From Flavobacteriaceae bacterium (lineage in GTDB: Bacteria; Bacteroidota; Bacteroidia; Flavobacteriales; Flavobacteriaceae): 64,000 nt of DNA. This document shows, piece after piece, positions 1 through 7,822 of the stretch (position 1 is its first letter; each line of letters opens with the position of its first letter). The notes below the pieces were generated by a model that was not told the DNA's origin, made no database searches, and saw only the letters and a program-made list of their open reading frames with translations. A program made the position numbers and the translations under genes. The stretch covers positions 1 to 64,000 of the forward strand of contig JAKITQ010000009.1 of the NCBI GenBank assembly GCA_021647985.1, in the 5' to 3' direction.

Positions 1-85
1 GAGTTTCTGGTCTGGTCATTTCTGTATTAAAAGAAAAATAGTCATTCAATTGAGTTTGTATCTTTTTTGTTAGTATCTTGCTCAT
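1..85 (-). CDS. IS4-like transposase, N-terminal fragment (partial at window edge)
   Basis: The ATG at 83-85 opens MSKILTKKIQTQLNDYF, the same N-terminus as the transposase remnant at 12525-12974; a TTG at 124 is an alternative start. Only about 28 codons are visible before the window edge. The family call rests on the longer second copy, which contains a DGTDISK motif of DDE transposases of the IS4 type. Completeness is unknown. Confidence 0.6.
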   Translation of the reverse strand, partial: MSKILTKKIQTQLNDYFSFNTEMTRPET

Positions 86-234
86 CGAACTGTTTTTAAG
101 GTGAATTTTGCTTTTTTTAATCAATTACAAAATACAACTTTTTAAACAGTTTTCCAAGTTTAAATTACCCTGAAATATCAATAAAATCAACAATTCACAG
201 CGGTGTTGATGAAGTTTTCGGGGGATGGCTAATT
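1..234. mobile_element. Right end of an IS4-like insertion sequence (copy 1, cut by window edge)
   Basis: These 234 bases are identical to 12851-13084. They hold the transposase start, running leftward out of the window, plus about 145 bases of terminal non-coding DNA. The outer end, near 230-234, abuts the truncated CPBP gene. Whether the rest of the element is intact cannot be seen. Confidence 0.8.
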
Positions 235-669
235 AAAATGTAAAGCAATAGGAAACCATAGATTCTTTGTATAGACATAAGATATTCCTAAGAGTATTCC
301 GGCTAAAAACAAATCAATAAGGCCAAAAAGATCAATATTGGGGTTAAACCCATGCATCAAAGAAAAAAGAAGTGATGAAATAATTAGTGCGGTATATTTG
401 TTAAATGAAATCATCAAATTTCTTAAAACATAACCTCTAAACAATACTTCTTCAACAATGGCAACGATGGAGTAAATTAATATGGATAATATAATCTCTT
501 TTGGATTGAAAATTATTTTTTTAAATATAATTTGATCCATAAAAATTAGTAATAAATATCCAACAATCATTATTAAAACACCTATTACAATACCATAATT
601 AAATTCTTTTAATCTGTTTTTGATTTGAAAACCAAGGCTTATAAATTTTTCTTTATCCACATATTTCAT
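229..669 (-). pseudogene. CPBP-family intramembrane metalloprotease, C-terminus cut off by IS insertion
   Basis: CPBP (Abi/CAAX-like) proteases are multi-helix membrane proteins, often found beside bacteriocin genes as immunity or maturation proteins. Visible motifs are EEVLFRG (motif 1, EExxxR), LFSLMHG (motif 2, FxxxH) and a final HFN that begins motif 3 (HxxxN/D). The frame stops there because the TAG comes from the first bases of the IS end (near 230). About 20 or more C-terminal residues usually follow, so the protein is truncated within its third active-site motif. It would be the last gene of the peptide locus. Activity is doubtful; the family call is secure. Confidence 0.8.
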
Positions 670-743
670 AAAAATCTACAGTAGGAAGAATGTACCCAAC
701 AAACCAAAAAAAGAATTTATATGCTTCCTTCAAAAAGCACTCA

Positions 744-905
744 TTATCGTTTTAGTTTCTTTATCAAAGGTAGAGCCACATCATTTATTAAAGAATATAC
801 TATTAACAAATATAAAATTAGTTTTCTATATGGAAATTCTACATGCAGAATTGACAATAAAGCAATAATTATAATCAATATATATATCATTGTTTTGAAT
901 TTCAT
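744..905 (-). CDS. Small hydrophobic protein, 53 residues (candidate)
   Basis: ATG at 903-905 and TAA at 744-746 frame a 53-residue peptide starting MKFKTMIYILIIIIALLSIL. It has two hydrophobic stretches (about residues 6-20 and 28-41) and a basic tail ending KKLKR. It lies 74 bases upstream of the truncated CPBP gene, in the same direction, and its upstream DNA shares a ~50-bp element with the region upstream of leader peptide 2. I do not recognise a family. Position and character fit a small immunity-type membrane peptide, but that is inference and it may be non-coding. Confidence 0.4.
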   Translation of the reverse strand: MKFKTMIYILIIIIALLSILHVEFPYRKLILYLLIVYSLINDVALPLIKKLKR

Positions 906-956
906 AAGTAACCTTAATTTATATATACATATATTTTAACAAATTGCACCTCTATA

Positions 957-1020
957 AACATTTATTTTTGTCTTGCAGAAATTATATTCTTATGGAGAGA
1001 TTGCCAAAATTGCTTAGAGA
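957..1020. repeat. REP-like intergenic repeat, copy A
   Basis: From 957 the sequence matches 2203-2252 with one mismatch over about 50 bases (AAACATTTATTTTTGTCTTG, then a common ATTATATTCTTATGGAGAG). It then diverges into a shorter relative of the GAGATTGC...TTGCTTAG...CTCGCAAT pattern seen better in copy B. It lies upstream of the 53-residue ORF on the minus strand. Confidence 0.55.
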
Positions 1021-1070
1021 AATCGTGAAGGTAAGTAGAAGGATGCGATACAATCGTGTGCCAGCGGGGG

Positions 1071-1108
1071 ATTAAAAAAAACGAGCATAATTTCTTAATA
1101 CTCGTTTT
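1071..1108 (-). terminator. Rho-independent terminator of the peptide operon
   Basis: AAAACGAG (1078-1085) and CTCGTTTT (1101-1108) form an 8-bp stem, followed on the minus strand by a run of T. It lies about 55 bases past the stop of leader peptide 1 and would end a transcript containing peptide 2, CPBP and peptide 1. Confidence 0.65.
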
Positions 1109-1161
1109 ACATTTAACTGTCAAAAATCGTCACTGTAAAAGTGTTGAATAATGAAATAGGT

Positions 1162-1350
1162 TTAATAAAATGGTTGTGCACCGTAAAGTGAATTTGAAGT
1201 GCCTGCTCCAGTATTTTCAAAACTACTAACAAAGGAATCCCACATACTGTGAAGTGCAGCCCCTAGTTTACGTCCAAAACTTCCTCCGTTTATTTGAAAA
1301 GCTATTTCACTATTAATCTCTTCTACACTATAAAAATCTAAATTTTTCAT
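1162..1350 (-). CDS. Double-glycine leader peptide, bacteriocin-like (peptide 1)
   Basis: The 62-residue precursor has a leader MKNLDFYSVEEIN...INGG ending in GG at residues 22-23, the site expected for a C39-peptidase transporter. The predicted 39-residue product (SFGRKLGAALHSMWD...) is small, mostly uncharged and glycine/serine-rich, as in class II bacteriocin-like peptides. The leader opening MKNL(D/E)xYxVxE(I/M) is shared with peptide 2 and is typical of Bacteroidota GG-type natural-product precursors. It lies 37 bases after the CPBP gene and before a terminator. The broken transporter at 2783-5093 is the obvious exporter, so secretion may be lost. Antibacterial activity is inference. Confidence 0.75.
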   Translation of the reverse strand: MKNLDFYSVEEINSEIAFQINGGSFGRKLGAALHSMWDSFVSSFENTGAGTSNSLYGAQPFY

Positions 1351-1387
1351 AATTTTTTAAATTAACTATTAATATAATTTTCGTAAT

Positions 1388-1984
1388 TCAATCAAAATTT
1401 ATTGCTAAAAGAACAATTATTAAGTTATAAATTACATGATATAACAATGCATACTTGAAAGAAAATTTCATTCTAAATAAAGTCACAATAATTCCTAAAA
1501 TCAATTGGGGTAAAAACATAAATAATAATTCTAGCAAACTCATTGACTTAACTTCTAATAAATTATAATTCCCAATATGTGAAATTGTAAATACTAATAT
1601 TGACATTATTACAAATATCTTTGAGGTTTCCCTTCTAGAGAAGATTAAATAAATAATCGCCATTAAATATATTCCCAATATCATTCTTACAAACAATAAA
1701 TCAAATGCAAAAATATAAATACCACCAACTAAAAAACTTAAAAAAGAGAGTTTATTATTTCTAAGAGGAAGTCGATATAACACCTCTTCTAAAACAGGAG
1801 CTACTATTATAAAGAAGATTGAATAAAAAAAAATACTATTCATTATTTCTTCCTTATTGTCAATTTCAGGGAGATTTAATTTAAAAAAAGTTTCGATTAA
1901 ATCTAAAGTGACTAATAGAGCAATGTTTACAAAAAGAATACCTCCAAGTATTAATAACCTATTTTTAAAAATCTTTTTAATCAA
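1388..1984 (-). CDS. CPBP-family intramembrane metalloprotease
   Basis: This 198-residue protein consists almost entirely of hydrophobic helices. All three CPBP motifs are present: EEVLYRL (EExxxR, about residues 65-71), FTISHIG (FxxxH) and YHVIYN (HxxxN) near the C-terminus. CPBP proteins cut substrates inside membranes and in Gram-positive bacteria are linked to bacteriocin immunity and maturation. It sits between leader peptides 2 and 1 with gaps of 23 and 37 bases, so the three are very likely co-transcribed. The likely role is immunity to, or processing of, these peptides (inference from context). Unlike the copy at 229-669, this one is intact. Confidence 0.85.
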   Translation of the reverse strand: MIKKIFKNRLLILGGILFVNIALLVTLDLIETFFKLNLPEIDNKEEIMNSIFFYSIFFIIVAPVLEEVLYRLPLRNNKLSFLSFLVGGIYIFAFDLLFVRMILGIYLMAIIYLIFSRRETSKIFVIMSILVFTISHIGNYNLLEVKSMSLLELLFMFLPQLILGIIVTLFRMKFSFKYALLYHVIYNLIIVLLAINFD

Positions 1985-2007
1985 CTAGTTAGTGTATTAT
2001 ACAATTA

Positions 2008-2184
2008 TCATCTTGGGTGAGCACATTCATGTGAGTTCCAGCCATCTATAACATCACTAGCAAAATCAGCTAACCCTAAAGCAGTTGAAATTCTTTCTAA
2101 AGTCCTCCATATGCCACCACCTTCTGTTCCTCTAATTTCTCTAGCATCCATCTCTTGAACACCATAATTTTCTAAATTTTTCAT
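2008..2184 (-). CDS. Double-glycine leader peptide, bacteriocin-like (peptide 2)
   Basis: The start is taken at the ATG at 2182-2184 because it gives the standard leader opening MKNLENYGVQEMDAREI; the longer frame from 2226 adds 14 residues that do not resemble a leader. The 58-residue precursor has GG at residues 22-23 and a predicted 35-residue product GIWRTLERISTALGLADF...HPR with an amphipathic middle. It is the first gene of the small operon peptide 2 - CPBP - peptide 1. Its leader matches Bacteroidota GG-type precursors exported by C39-peptidase ABC transporters; the activity of the product is unknown. Confidence 0.75.
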   Translation of the reverse strand: MKNLENYGVQEMDAREIRGTEGGGIWRTLERISTALGLADFASDVIDGWNSHECAHPR

Positions 2185-2202
2185 TTTATTAAAATTTGAA
2201 GT

Positions 2203-2305
2203 TAAACATTTATTTTTGTCTTGCAAAAATTATATTCTTATGGAGAGATTGCTACTAAATTGCTTAGGCAATTTCTCGCAATAACATTATATTTGCAATG
2301 ACGTT
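2203..2305. repeat. REP-like intergenic repeat, copy B
   Basis: The first ~50 bases match 957-1006. The rest (GAGATTGC...TTGCTTAGGCAATTTCTCGCAATAAC and TTGCAATGACG) resembles the degenerate GAGATTGC...CTCGCAATGACG palindromic repeats common between genes in Bacteroidota. It occupies the gap between the HTH pseudogene and peptide 2, whose promoter must lie in or near it. Confidence 0.5.
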
Positions 2306-2378
2306 TATCAAAAACATTTGTTACGTCTAACTATACTACGTCTAGTATTTTGTTTTGATACTGCTAAGATATATTTGT

Positions 2379-2717
2379 TCACTGCCAAAACCTGTCAGTG
2401 GAAGATAACAACTGCATATTTTCATAATTTTCTTTTAATAAAGTGCTTCCAGCATAAATGGTTTTTATTTCTTCGTTTACCAATACTTGTACACTAATAT
2501 TAACCAGTAAATCAAAATCGTCACGATAGTAATAAGTGCTGGAATTCCTTGAAAACGAGATCGATGCATCTGCTTCTTTTAAGAATTATAAAAGACGATA
2601 CAATTCCCTTTCACTAATGTGGAGTCTAATAGCAAATTCAGCAGGCGTACCCGTATTTTGTTGTTGAATCAGTTTATGTGCCTTTCGTAATCTTTCTAAT
2701 TGTTTAAGTGTTTTCAT
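2379..2717 (-). pseudogene. Helix-turn-helix regulator of the peptide locus, interrupted by an in-frame stop
   Basis: From the ATG at 2717 the frame reads MKTLKQLERLRKAHKLIQQQ..., a HTH-like N-terminus ending SERELYRLL, then TAA at 2586-2588. It continues in the same frame as FLKEADASISFSRNSSTYYY...LLSSTDRFWQ to a stop at 2379. Removing the one stop gives a ~112-residue protein of a small HTH family often found with Bacteroidota peptide-export loci (recognition from memory). One base change from a sense codon explains the break. The N-terminal part alone holds the HTH, so partial function cannot be excluded. Confidence 0.7.
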
Positions 2718-2782
2718 CTTATAACTGTTTATGCGTTTAATTGTGTATTTGTTTAATTGTAATTCTAAAATCGCAAATCGAT

Positions 2783-5093
2783 CTAATCGTAATTCAAAAC
2801 TGGCATTTGTTGTTTCCATAAATTATAATAATGTCCTTTTTTGGTATATAATTGTTTATGTGAACCTTTCTCTATTACCTTTCCTTTTTCCAATACCACA
2901 ATAACATCTGCTTGTACCACTGTACTTAGGCGGTGTGCAATTACAATAATGGTTTTATGTTTTTCACGCAAATTTTGTATAGTACGTTGTATATAATTTT
3001 CGGAAGTACTGTCTAATGATGAAGTGGCTTCATCCAATACCAAAATTTCAGGTTGTTTGTATAAAGCTCGAGCAATAGCAATACGTTGTTTTTGACCGCC
3101 AGATAATGAGGCTCCATTTTCGCCTAAATAAGTGTTAAAGCCATTGGGTAGTGTTTCAATAAATTCTAAAATACCAATGTTTTTACAAATCTCTAAGATA
3201 GTTTCCATATTGGGTTGAAAATCACCTATGGCAATATTATCTATCACATTACCCGCAAATAAGTCAATTTTTTGAGGCACAACACTAACCAATTCTCTTA
3301 AACTTGCATTTTCAATATATTTTAAATCAATTGCGCCAATGCTAATACTTCCACTTTGTAGCGGATACATATTTTGCAATAATGAAATCAAAGTAGATTT
3401 GCCCGACCCACTTTCGCCAACTATTGCAGTAATTTTCCCTTTGGGAATTGTTAAATTAAAATCGCTAAAAACTTCCACTCTTGTACCATATCTAAATTTT
3501 ACATTTTTAAAAGAAATATCACCAATTTTATCGGCAGTGAGTTTGAATTTATTTTCAGTTTCTTCTCGTTCTAAATCCATAATTTCAAATAACCTGTCGG
3601 CTGCAATTAGGGCGTTTTGAATACTTTTATTTGCACTTATTAAACTTGAAATTGGACCAGTAAAATAACCAATTATTGCATAAAAAGACATCAATTCACC
3701 TGGTGATATTTCTTGGTCAATTACAAAGTAAGTACCGCTCCATAATAAAATAAGGCTCTAGTTTAATTTAGCGTTGATATTTGTAAACAAAGTCGATTGT
3801 TCTGTTTTATTGGATGTAATTTTTAACATCGAGTAACCCCGAAGCCTTTAAAATTAGGTAATGCGAATGTAATAGCTATTTTAAACTAGAGCCTAAAATA
3901 ATTGTAAAAAATCTAGAAACGGTTTGTGAAGAAGTACCACTAAAAATACTATTTAAAGCTGAGGTATAACCAATATGTAATAAATTAATAAAACGTGTTT
4001 CGGTTTTAATATTAGCAAAATCTTCTAAGCCAAAACGTTTAATAGTACCTACAGCATTTAACGATTCTACCAACTGACTTTCTAAATCGGCAGCACTCTC
4101 CATTATTTTGCGTTCGGTTTTTTTATTTAATCGATTCGTTATCCAATAGATAATCAAATACACAGGAATGATAGCCAGCATAATCATGGCCAATTTCCAA
4201 TAATAACTAAACATCAATGCAAATGAAAAAATGACAATAAAAAAATTTACCGTTAATGATAAGGAAGTGCTATTGATAAACACGCGTATTTTTACAGCAT
4301 CATTTATACGTGAAATAATTTCACCCACTCTCATCGTATCAAAAAATTGCTGTGGTAATTTTAGCAAGTGTTTATAATAGCCCAAAATGAGTCGAGCATC
4401 TATTTGTTGACCTGTTTTAATCAAAAAAATGTCTTTAAAAACACCTATAAAAACTTGAATTACTAATATTATGAGCATAATAACACTCAATAAATTGAGT
4501 AATTTAGTATTACCGCCTACCAATACGTGGTCGATTATTTTTTGAATATATATGGATGTTGACAAACCAAGTAGTGTTTAAATAATTGCGCCAATCAATG
4601 CTTGAACTAATACAAATTTGTGTGGTTTTAGCAAAAACCAAAAACGTTTTAGAATAGATACTTTTTCATTACCGGAAGTAAAACTTTCATCGGGCAGTAA
4701 AATAACCAATACGCCGGTCCATTCTTTTTTAAAATCTTCGTGAGTTTTTTTATACATCTTACCTGTGCCTGGATCCATAATTGTTATAAACTTTTTATCA
4801 ACCTTGTAAATAACTACATAATGCTGCAATCTTTCTTTGACAATTACATGTGCAATAGCTGGTTTCGGTATTTTAAACAAGCTATCAAAATCGCCTCGAA
4901 CACCTTTGGCTTCCATACCTAACTTTTGAGCAGCTTCTATCAGACCTAAAACATTTGTTCCCTTTTTATCGGTACCCGCATATTGTCTTATTCTTGCAAT
5001 AGGGATTTCTAATTTGTAGTGAGCAGTAACAGAAGCCAAGCAAGCAGCTCCACAATCAGTAATATCATGTTGTTTTATTTTTATATTAGACAT
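2783..5093 (-). pseudogene. C39-peptidase-containing ABC transporter (PCAT), broken by a nonsense codon and a MITE
   Basis: PCATs cut GG leaders and export the peptide. The first piece (5093-4578) is a C39 peptidase with Q8, C14 (TDCGAACLAS), H91 (LQHYVVIY) and D107 (MDPG). A TAA at 4578-4580 then interrupts the frame, which continues at once with TLLGLSTSIYIQKIIDHV and the membrane domain. At 3893-3754 a 140-bp MITE splits the last membrane segment; deleting it plus one 8-bp target copy restores FFTIILLWSGTYFVIDQ in frame. The final piece has Walker A GESGSGKST, signature LSGGQKQRIAIARAL, Walker B ILVLDEATSS and H-loop IAHRLS. The intact length would be about 720-730 residues. It follows the HlyD gene by 1 base. 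Confidence 0.9.
3754..3893. mobile_element. 140-bp MITE, copy 1 (inside the PCAT gene)
   Basis: The element has inverted ends GGCTCTAGTTTAA / TTAAACTAGAGCC and contains no ORF. It is flanked by the 8-bp target duplication TAAAATAA (3746-3753 and 3894-3901). By eye it is identical, in reverse orientation, to 62389-62528. The imperfect inversion extends to about 19 bases. The transposase family that would move it is not in the window. Confidence 0.9.
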
Positions 5094-5094
5094 A

Positions 5095-6303
5095 TTAATT
5101 ATTAAGACTACTCGGATTAAACCAATCGTCTACTTTATCATATAGTAAATCAAAAGCTGAACGATTGCTGATATAAAAACGAGCATTTAAAGTCATTCCT
5201 TTTTTTAATTTTCCTTCAAAACCATTTTTTAATTGTAACTGTTTTTGATCAAGAGAACATACAACTCTGAACATAGGAGTGTTATTAATCATCACGATAT
5301 CATTACCTATAGATTTAATTTCACCTGTAGCCATACCCCATTGGTTATAATTAAACGCATCAACTTGAAATTTAACAGTGCTATCAATTTTTAATAAACC
5401 GATATCAGATGGAGATATATAACACTCTGCGATTAAATCAGTATCTGGTGAAATTTCTGCAATAACAGTTCCTGCAGTAATAAAATTTCCTGGTTCTAAT
5501 CCCTTTAAATTTTGAATTGTTCCATTGACTGAAGCTGTAATAATGTGATTTTCTTGTTCATTTTTATATTGAGATAAAGTGCTTTTTAATTCAATAGATC
5601 TATTTTTTTGTTGTGTTAATTCGGCCTGCCACTGGTTGCGTTGTTGTTCTTTAAAATGATTTAATCCGTTAAAAGCTAAATCTAGATTATAACTGCTATT
5701 TTCATATTCTACTTTGGCAATAACCTCTTTTTTATATAGTTTTTGCTGTCTTTTAAAATCTCTTCTTGATTTTTTATAACGAGTTTGTAGTTCTAGTAAT
5801 TTTTGAGCATATTGCAAATATTGCTTTTGATATAAGAAGGAATTTAAAGAATCTCGAATGAGCTTTTTCGTATTAGATAGATAAGTTAAATCATTTATAA
5901 AAAGATTGGTTTGTTCTAATTGATTAGATATTAAATTCAATTTTTCTTTTCCAATAGTATTGTCAATGATTAATAGCGTATCTCCTTGTTGTGTATATTT
6001 ATTCTCTTTGATAAAAACTGATGTAACTTTACCGGAGTATAATGATGCTATTTGATTTCTTTCTTTTTCCGATTTCAAAATTCCTTTAGCAGATGAGTAA
6101 ATATCTAAAAACACAAAAGGCAAACTTGCTCCAATACCAAATATACTCAACAATACAATACCGTAAATTACTTTGCTTTTTATACTGTGTTTAAAACGGT
6201 GTACTTCTACTGAATTATTAATTATTTCTTTGGGGAATATTTGTTTCATTACAAATTTTTGTGAATAAAAAATCTCAATTACAAACTTTGGAATAAAATC
6301 CAT
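5095..6303 (-). CDS. HlyD-family periplasmic adaptor of the peptide exporter
   Basis: HlyD-like proteins link an inner-membrane ABC exporter to the outer membrane in type I secretion. This 402-residue protein has one N-terminal membrane helix (about residues 45-66), a first half-lipoyl segment (ASLYSGKVTSVFIKENKYTQ), a long coiled coil (about 120-250) and a second lipoyl/barrel half containing ASVNGTIQNLKGLEPGNFI. It lies one base upstream of the PCAT gene, so the two were one operon. A second start at 6249 (MKQIFPKEIINNSVEV) matches the family N-terminus better than the ATG at 6303. The gene is intact although its partner is broken, so it is probably non-functional in export. Confidence 0.88.
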   Translation of the reverse strand: MDFIPKFVIEIFYSQKFVMKQIFPKEIINNSVEVHRFKHSIKSKVIYGIVLLSIFGIGASLPFVFLDIYSSAKGILKSEKERNQIASLYSGKVTSVFIKENKYTQQGDTLLIIDNTIGKEKLNLISNQLEQTNLFINDLTYLSNTKKLIRDSLNSFLYQKQYLQYAQKLLELQTRYKKSRRDFKRQQKLYKKEVIAKVEYENSSYNLDLAFNGLNHFKEQQRNQWQAELTQQKNRSIELKSTLSQYKNEQENHIITASVNGTIQNLKGLEPGNFITAGTVIAEISPDTDLIAECYISPSDIGLLKIDSTVKFQVDAFNYNQWGMATGEIKSIGNDIVMINNTPMFRVVCSLDQKQLQLKNGFEGKLKKGMTLNARFYISNRSAFDLLYDKVDDWFNPSSLNN

Positions 6304-6449
6304 TTAAGTCAACCCCCTAAAAGTTCTAAATTATACCCTATGCTTCCTAGCGGAAATAGGTAGTTTTAAAAATCACGGTAAATGGGTATGTTAACTTAGC
6401 CTATTTCTGATTACTTTTGTTATAAATATTTCCAAAATATCTCTTTTAA

Positions 6450-6466
6450 TGCCAGTGTTATTGGCA
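6450..6466. promoter_or_regulatory. Possible operator between hlyD and the XRE gene
   Basis: TGCCA (6450-6454) and TGGCA (6462-6466) form a short palindrome about 17 bases before the XRE-type ATG, in the only divergent intergenic region of the peptide locus. The small HTH protein may bind here; this rests on position only. Confidence 0.25.
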
Positions 6467-6482
6467 AAACTAACCAAAAATC

Positions 6483-6677
6483 ATGGAAAATATTTTAAAC
6501 AAATTGCGTTTGGCAAGAAATGAAAAAGGATATTCGCAAGAATATATGGCCGAAAAATTGGATATAAGTCAAAAATCTTATTGTAAGATTGAGAATGGCT
6601 GCACCAATTTATCCGTTACAAGATTAAAACAAATTGCATACATTTTAAACCTAGATTTAAGTGGTATACTAATCTAA
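6483..6677 (+). CDS. Small XRE/Cro-C1-type DNA-binding protein
   Basis: The 64-residue protein is a single HTH_3 domain: LRLARNEKGYSQEYMAEKL, then DISQKSYCKIENGCTNLSV, then LKQIAYILNL. This is the usual five-helix Cro/C1 fold with no extra domain. It is transcribed away from the HlyD/PCAT genes, separated by about 180 bases, and ends 85 bases before moaA. Such stand-alone HTH proteins often control a neighbouring operon; the divergent secretion locus is the natural target. No toxin partner is adjacent, so an antitoxin role is not supported. Confidence 0.8.
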   Translation: MENILNKLRLARNEKGYSQEYMAEKLDISQKSYCKIENGCTNLSVTRLKQIAYILNLDLSGILI

Positions 6678-6762
6678 GGGATATTGTATCTTTACACCAA
6701 TATTTTATACATTACTTTTTTAAATTTCGTAGTTTTACCACCTTATTTCTTGCATGAGTTAA

Positions 6763-7755
6763 ATGAAAAAGTTAGTAGATAAATTTGGAAGACAAATAAC
6801 CTATTTGCGTTTGGCAATTACCGATCGCTGCAACCTACGATGTCAGTATTGTATGCCCGCTCATGGCATAGATATTGTAGATAGAAAAGATCTACTTAGC
6901 TATAAAGAAATGTATCGTATTACTCGGGTTTTGAGTGAATTAGGCGTAAACAAAGTAAGACTTACCGGTGGAGAACCTTTTGTTAGAAAAGATTTTATTA
7001 ATTTTTTAGAAAGCCTTTCATTTAATGATCATTTAGATCAAATCAATATTACTACCAATGGTGCATTGATTTCTAAACATATTTCAAAATTAGAAGAACT
7101 TGGCATAAATGCTGTTAATTTAAGTTTAGATACGCTTAACGCGGATAAATTTAAACAAATTACACGCCGTGATATTTTTGATGAAACCATGCAAACTTTA
7201 GATCAATTGTTGGCAAGTGAGTTAACTTTAAAATTAAATGTGGTTATTTTACCAGGCGTAAATACTAATGAAATTGGCGACTTTATCGCACTGACAAAAA
7301 ATAAAAATATTGCTGTTCGTTTTATTGAAGAAATGCCATTTAACGGAGTCGGATTAAGAAAAACTGATGAAGTATGGAACTTAAACAGAATATTTAAAGA
7401 AGCAGAAAAATATTTTACAAATATTATTCCGCTTGATGATAAAAAATCATCTACTTCTAAAAATTTTAAAATTAAAGGCTATCGTGGAACTTTCGGAATT
7501 ATCCCAGCTTTTACACGTACAATTTGTGGAGACTGTAACCGAATTAGAATAACCTCTACTGGTATGTTTAAAAACTGCCTTTTTGATGATGGTGTTTTTA
7601 ATATTCGCGATTTTATTAGAAACGGAGCAAGTGATGACGACCTCAAAGAACTTTTTATTAAAACGGTACAGCAAAAGCCTATCAACGGTTTTGTTGCCGA
7701 AGCTAACCGAAAAAATAAAAAAGTTTCCGAAAGTATGTCTACCATTGGTGGGTAG
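6763..7755 (+). CDS. moaA: GTP 3',8-cyclase MoaA (molybdenum cofactor)
   Basis: MoaA is the radical-SAM enzyme that, with MoaC, turns GTP into cyclic pyranopterin monophosphate. Its 330 residues match the family length. The radical-SAM cluster cysteines are C23, C27 and C30 (DRCNLRCQYCMP), followed by the SAM-binding LTGGEPFVRKDF. The C-terminal cluster is CGDC (about 255-258) plus a Cys near 272. The protein ends in the GG pair needed for activity. It is first in a moaA-moeA-moaC cluster. Confidence 0.95.
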   Translation: MKKLVDKFGRQITYLRLAITDRCNLRCQYCMPAHGIDIVDRKDLLSYKEMYRITRVLSELGVNKVRLTGGEPFVRKDFINFLESLSFNDHLDQINITTNGALISKHISKLEELGINAVNLSLDTLNADKFKQITRRDIFDETMQTLDQLLASELTLKLNVVILPGVNTNEIGDFIALTKNKNIAVRFIEEMPFNGVGLRKTDEVWNLNRIFKEAEKYFTNIIPLDDKKSSTSKNFKIKGYRGTFGIIPAFTRTICGDCNRIRITSTGMFKNCLFDDGVFNIRDFIRNGASDDDLKELFIKTVQQKPINGFVAEANRKNKKVSESMSTIGG

Positions 7756-7822
7756 ATAAAACAATGAGAATTCACTTATTTACTTAACCAAAATTGTAAA
7801 ATTACAATTTTCAATTAATAAA

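Noticed and set aside
721-939. 72-codon open frame on the plus strand
   Set aside because: It is antisense to the better-supported 53-residue minus-strand ORF, has no recognisable features and is isolated on that strand.
6483-6677. Antitoxin of a toxin-antitoxin pair
   Set aside because: No small partner ORF lies next to the XRE gene; the neighbours are moaA and the divergent secretion genes.
6678-6762. Molybdenum-cofactor riboswitch upstream of moaA
   Set aside because: Only 85 AT-rich bases separate the XRE gene from moaA and no stable multi-helix structure is visible.
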